NCBI GenBank assembly: GCA_000727475.1
Contig: KL647301.1
Coordinates: 1,097,456-1,161,455 of the forward strand
From: Sarcocystis neurona
Taxonomy: Eukaryota; Apicomplexa; Conoidasida; Eucoccidiorida; Sarcocystidae
Direction of reading: 5' to 3'
Length of the DNA stretch: 64,000 bases
Each line of letters starts with the position of its first letter. Within the stretch, counting starts at the first letter, position 1. A model generated the notes under the pieces. That model made no database searches and was not told the origin of the DNA. It was given only the letters and a program-made list of their open reading frames with translations. The position numbers were made by a program, and so were the translations under genes. This document shows, piece after piece, positions 60,701 to 64,000 of this stretch.

Positions 60701-63021
60701 TTGACTCGTGCGACTCCTACCAGGAACAACCGTTTCGGAAGTACTTCGACGGTATCGACGGAGCTGATTCTCTCCTCTGGGGATTCTCTCCACCCCTTCT
60801 TGGTCAGACAGCACCCTCGGGCGCATCCCCGCGCTCTCGGCAGAAAACGGCATCTGCGTGTACCCCTCCGTCTTTTCCCCTTTGTACCTTGCCAGTGGCG
60901 TCGAGTGAGCTCATCGAGAGCGTTTGGGAAGACGCGTTCCCGCTTGCGTTGCTGTCGCGTCATCCCGCCGCCTTCTTTCTGAGTAACAGCTTCTCCTGCT
61001 GTTGTAGCTGCGTCGACATCTCCACCCAAACTGACAGATCAGCTGGGCTAGCGGCACTAAACGATACGGCCGGTATTCCTTGTGGTGCTATCTTGCAAGC
61101 GGAAACAGGGACTGGTAGTAGAGAAACGCAAAGTCCAGCACTGTTGCAGAAACGAGAAGGCGGCGAGACTGTCGTCTGTACCTCGTGTACCACCTGCGTA
61201 GCTTCTTCGCAGCTGGACAGCTGCCTGTCGCCACCAGCCACTGGCTCACACGGGTACAGCTTGGGCGAACTTCATGCTGCAGAGGGATCAGTTCTTAGTG
61301 GAGACGCTAGAACCTTTCCGTTCAGCACCAGCGGGAACACCGCGTCTTCTAAACCTCCCATGCTGCAGCATTGTGACAAGCTTCTTCTCCTGGACCCACA
61401 CGCTGAGGGTGAAGAGCAGGGCAACAGTGGTGGCCCCTGCATAGACAACAACACCAGAAGCTCAGCCGTCCGCGACCCTCAAGGTGATGGACCGCGTTTG
61501 TCAGGTGTGGCAGGCGCACGAGAGGTATTTGATCTGTCGTGCAGGGATCGAGGCGTAGTACTTGCTCACTGGTGTGGAGCAGGAAGAAAAGTGGTTGGTT
61601 TGGGTTTTTCTATTTGGTGTTACTGGAAGAAACTTGGGGATGTTGGCGTTGCGAACCGGGCACGGCAGGTGTATTTGCACTGCAGGCGCTTAGAGGTCTT
61701 TGCAAGGAATTTCCCGTTTCGGCTGAAGCCAGCGGAATATCCCATGTATGCTAAAGGGGAACACAGGGACACGGAGTCTCTTGAAAGTACTGCTGGTAGT
61801 AGGAGATTCGTTCGCGGAAGTAGCATATTTGTTACGACTAGTAGCAGCGAGGACGACAGCACTGACGACTTCGCTGGTGGGTACGATATAGATGATAGAG
61901 TAACATTCGACTACGAGTACGCACGCCTACATGAAGCATCAGTGCTTCCGCTGGTTGCAGACGCAGCGCTTTTGCTTGGCCTCCCAGAATCTGTGGTCAC
62001 GAAACAGTCAGCGGCACTGAGATACGCGTCTGCAGCGAGCAAAGAACTACAGGGATGTGAGAACGACGGAGGAGCAGGGAAAAAAATGTACCACGCGCGT
62101 ACCACGGGAGACAGAAATGCTGCCTGCCCGTTCCAGTTGTGTCTTCGTTCGAACGAAGACGGGCGCGCGCGCAGGTGGACATCGCCGTGCACCGTATCAT
62201 TCCGTTGGTCGCATCCGGGGTGGTGGCTTCACCTGAAAGCCATTCAGTGCCTTTTACCCGATGCTGCTGTCGCCGCGGAAAAGCAGCCCACAGTGCACTG
62301 CATTGACGACGTGACTAGAAAGGACTTAGAAGGAAGGCTTGCTATGTGTCTGAAAAGTCTCCTGGACACACTTAAGAAGCGTGAAGCGGATGTAGTTGTT
62401 CGCGGGGGCCCTAGCTCCCTACCAGCAGGTGAGAGGTCATCATACGGTCACACCGCTGTAGAGTCGACGGCCTACGTATCGATACGTGCTGTGGGCCAGG
62501 CAGAGCGTGTCACGACGCATAATGAGGGTGAAATAGCAAGCGGTTCAGAAAAAAGGTCACGTGCAGCGATCAAAAGTGAACAGAATGAAGATAGCGACGG
62601 AGCAGACTTTTCTTCAGAGAGTCCACCTTCAGGCGAGGATGAAGAAGGAGCAAGTACCGCAACAAAGCTGCCTTCGTTTACTTTGCTCTCAGAGAATTTC
62701 TTAGTGGGCATTGGTGGCGCTCGACGATCTGATTCTGCAGGACCGGCACAGGGCTCGTTTTCGGTTGATCAGAAGGTTTCACCGGCTGATACAGTTGGGT
62801 CACCTTTCCTCACGATTTCACTTCTAGACCCGCGTATGACCGAAGACGAAGGCTACTCTCTACTGTGTCTCATCGACCGTCTTGGAGAGCTTCTGTGGTC
62901 TTCCTCTGGGGCTTGCACAGGCAGCCGCGACGTACCACTCGACATACTTTCGCCTGCCTACAGCGAATTTTTGCATCGTGATCTTGCTGTGTCTCCGCCC
63001 ATGCCCCGGTATGTTCCATGA
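57745..63021 (+). CDS. Group II PLP decarboxylase-like protein, degenerate active site
   Basis: This resembles cysteine sulfinate/glutamate decarboxylases, which use pyridoxal phosphate to remove a carboxyl group. Exons 57745-60362 (873 codons, donor GTAAGT) and 60724-63021 (766 codons with stop, acceptor CCTACCAG) join in phase 0. Family landmarks in order: ASPVILVLRIIDQAMLFHL and FLGW; GVWLHVDASMGAAFLLP with the PLP-nitrogen Asp at 60327; FRKYFDGIDGADSLLW; GAGRKVVGLGFSIWCYWKKL; and near the end FLTISLLDP with LLCLIDRLGELL (family: FFRxVxxNP, LLxEIERLG). The Schiff-base motif expected after ADSLLW (NPHK) reads GFSP, so both His and Lys are absent. The stacking His is replaced (SEADVAQL), and the GGS phosphate loop is not evident. 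Large Ser/Gly/Glu-rich insertions triple the usual ~500-residue length. The 5' exon is uncertain, with an alternative start at 57755. It is probably a pseudoenzyme; the name stays at family level. Confidence 0.75.
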
Positions 63022-64000
63022 GTGGATGGACCCGAGCGTCCACAGGAAGAATGGGGAAGACCAGGTTTGCTGGTTTTCCCCTCTAACCCATCCGCGTTTG
63101 TATTTGCGCGGAGATCGTGCAGGGTAACTTTCTTAGCTTTATTCACCTCCTTAAATTACTCTTTCCCGCACATCGCGGGCTTGATGGCAAACGTGCAGTC
63201 GCGGATAAGACCACGCCTATTTTTGACGTATTCTATTACAAGCCAGAAGCTAGCAGCGCTGCAGACAATGAGCTTTTGAGCAGAACGCCTGACGGCAAGT
63301 ACTCGAGTAGGATCTAGAGCTGCACACGTAGTCACTGGATGGTGGTCACCCTCCTCGAGGAGACCTGCAAGCTGTTGACGGTTTGTTTTGTGCCATCGTG
63401 TTCCCAGCACACTGTGCTGCGTACACACGTACGATGCCAACCGTCGCGCCAGTAGGGTAGCCTTGTCTCCACAGCTGGACAATTACTTGAGTGCGTCCAC
63501 CCTCACGTTGCTTATGTCCACGTGTTGCCCCTGTACCCGTCCCTCTTGGATCAGTGAGTGCCGTAGTGTAACGGTTAATGGCGAGAGTGCTAGGGTGCTG
63601 TTTTTACGGGCTTGAACGTGTGTAACTTCGCCGACCAATCAGAATGATATGGTACCTGCATGACACCTGTCGTTAGTGCCTTGCCATGCTCACGCTGTGG
63701 TGGCGCCAGGCTTACCCGCAAATGTTAGGATTGTGCAGAACCTCACAAGCACAGGGTCGCTCGCTGGTGGCCAGAAGACACTGTAGTAGTTTCCTGACGT
63801 AGCTTCATCGTGGAAGCAGCTGTTTACAGCCCCTGTGTCGATTGTAGTTGCTTGCCAACACAGCTAGATACACCGCATACGTGAAAAACTGTCCACACGT
63901 AGCTGCCAGCTCTGTGCTTCACTTCGAAGCACGGTAGAGTGCTGCTTTCGATCAACTAGGTGAGGCGAGTGCGAGGCACTGCTGTTTTTTGGAGGCAGCC
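63022..64000. other. Downstream flank, nothing callable
   Basis: No exon, RNA gene or repeat array is evident. A GT-rich segment at 63560-63600 superficially resembles a tRNA A box, but no matching B box or cloverleaf follows. Confidence 0.4.

Noticed and set aside
63560..63620. Possible tRNA A-box-like sequence
   Set aside because: No B box, acceptor stem or cloverleaf follows; no tRNA or rRNA gene was found anywhere in the window.

Overview
This window is nuclear DNA of an apicomplexan coccidian, most probably an Eimeria species. The evidence is internal. Genes are broken into short exons with GT-AG introns. (CAG)n/(CTG)n trinucleotide runs crowd introns and exons alike, giving Ala, Gln, Ser, Cys or Leu runs depending on frame. 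The spacers are full of (TA)n, (CA)n and TACGTATAC-type simple sequence. I saw no bacterial, organellar, viral or CRISPR signature. Long open frames are therefore poor evidence here, because CAG repeats open all frames. I relied on exons whose donor and acceptor phases agree and on recognisable family motifs.

Left block (1 to about 32.6 kb, all minus strand). 1304-8962 is most of a cactin gene (spliceosome-associated protein); its C-terminal domain should lie beyond the left edge. 14106-17850 is a seven-exon gene for a 263-residue protein with a possible organelle leader and a helical-repeat-like C-terminus. 19502-21364 holds two minus exons of an unassigned gene around a (CAG)n block. 21870-22900 is a degenerate tandem array. 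23403-27559 is a five-exon helical-repeat-like gene with a 2-kb CTG-repeat intron. 32029-32619 is an exon coding for two hydrophobic segments.

Right block (about 35.7 kb to the end, all plus strand). 35766-44727 is a large gene whose 3' half matches the plant/bacterial DA1 family: the end of a LIM-like zinc module, HELLH, EEG, and the conserved C-terminal helix region. 52751-56827 is a cysteine dioxygenase whose exons join in perfect phase and keep every catalytic residue, followed by a novel C-terminal extension of about 230 residues. Starting about 0.9 kb downstream, 57745-63021 encodes a group II PLP-dependent decarboxylase relative (cysteine sulfinate/glutamate decarboxylase family). It has very large insertions and lacks the Schiff-base lysine.

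The most interesting observations are two. First, cysteine dioxygenase sits next to a cysteine-sulfinate-decarboxylase-like protein, a taurine-route neighbourhood whose second member looks catalytically dead. Second, there is a DA1-type LIM peptidase in a coccidian. The spacers at 9-14 kb, 27.6-35.7 kb and 44.7-52.7 kb hold no gene I can call with confidence.
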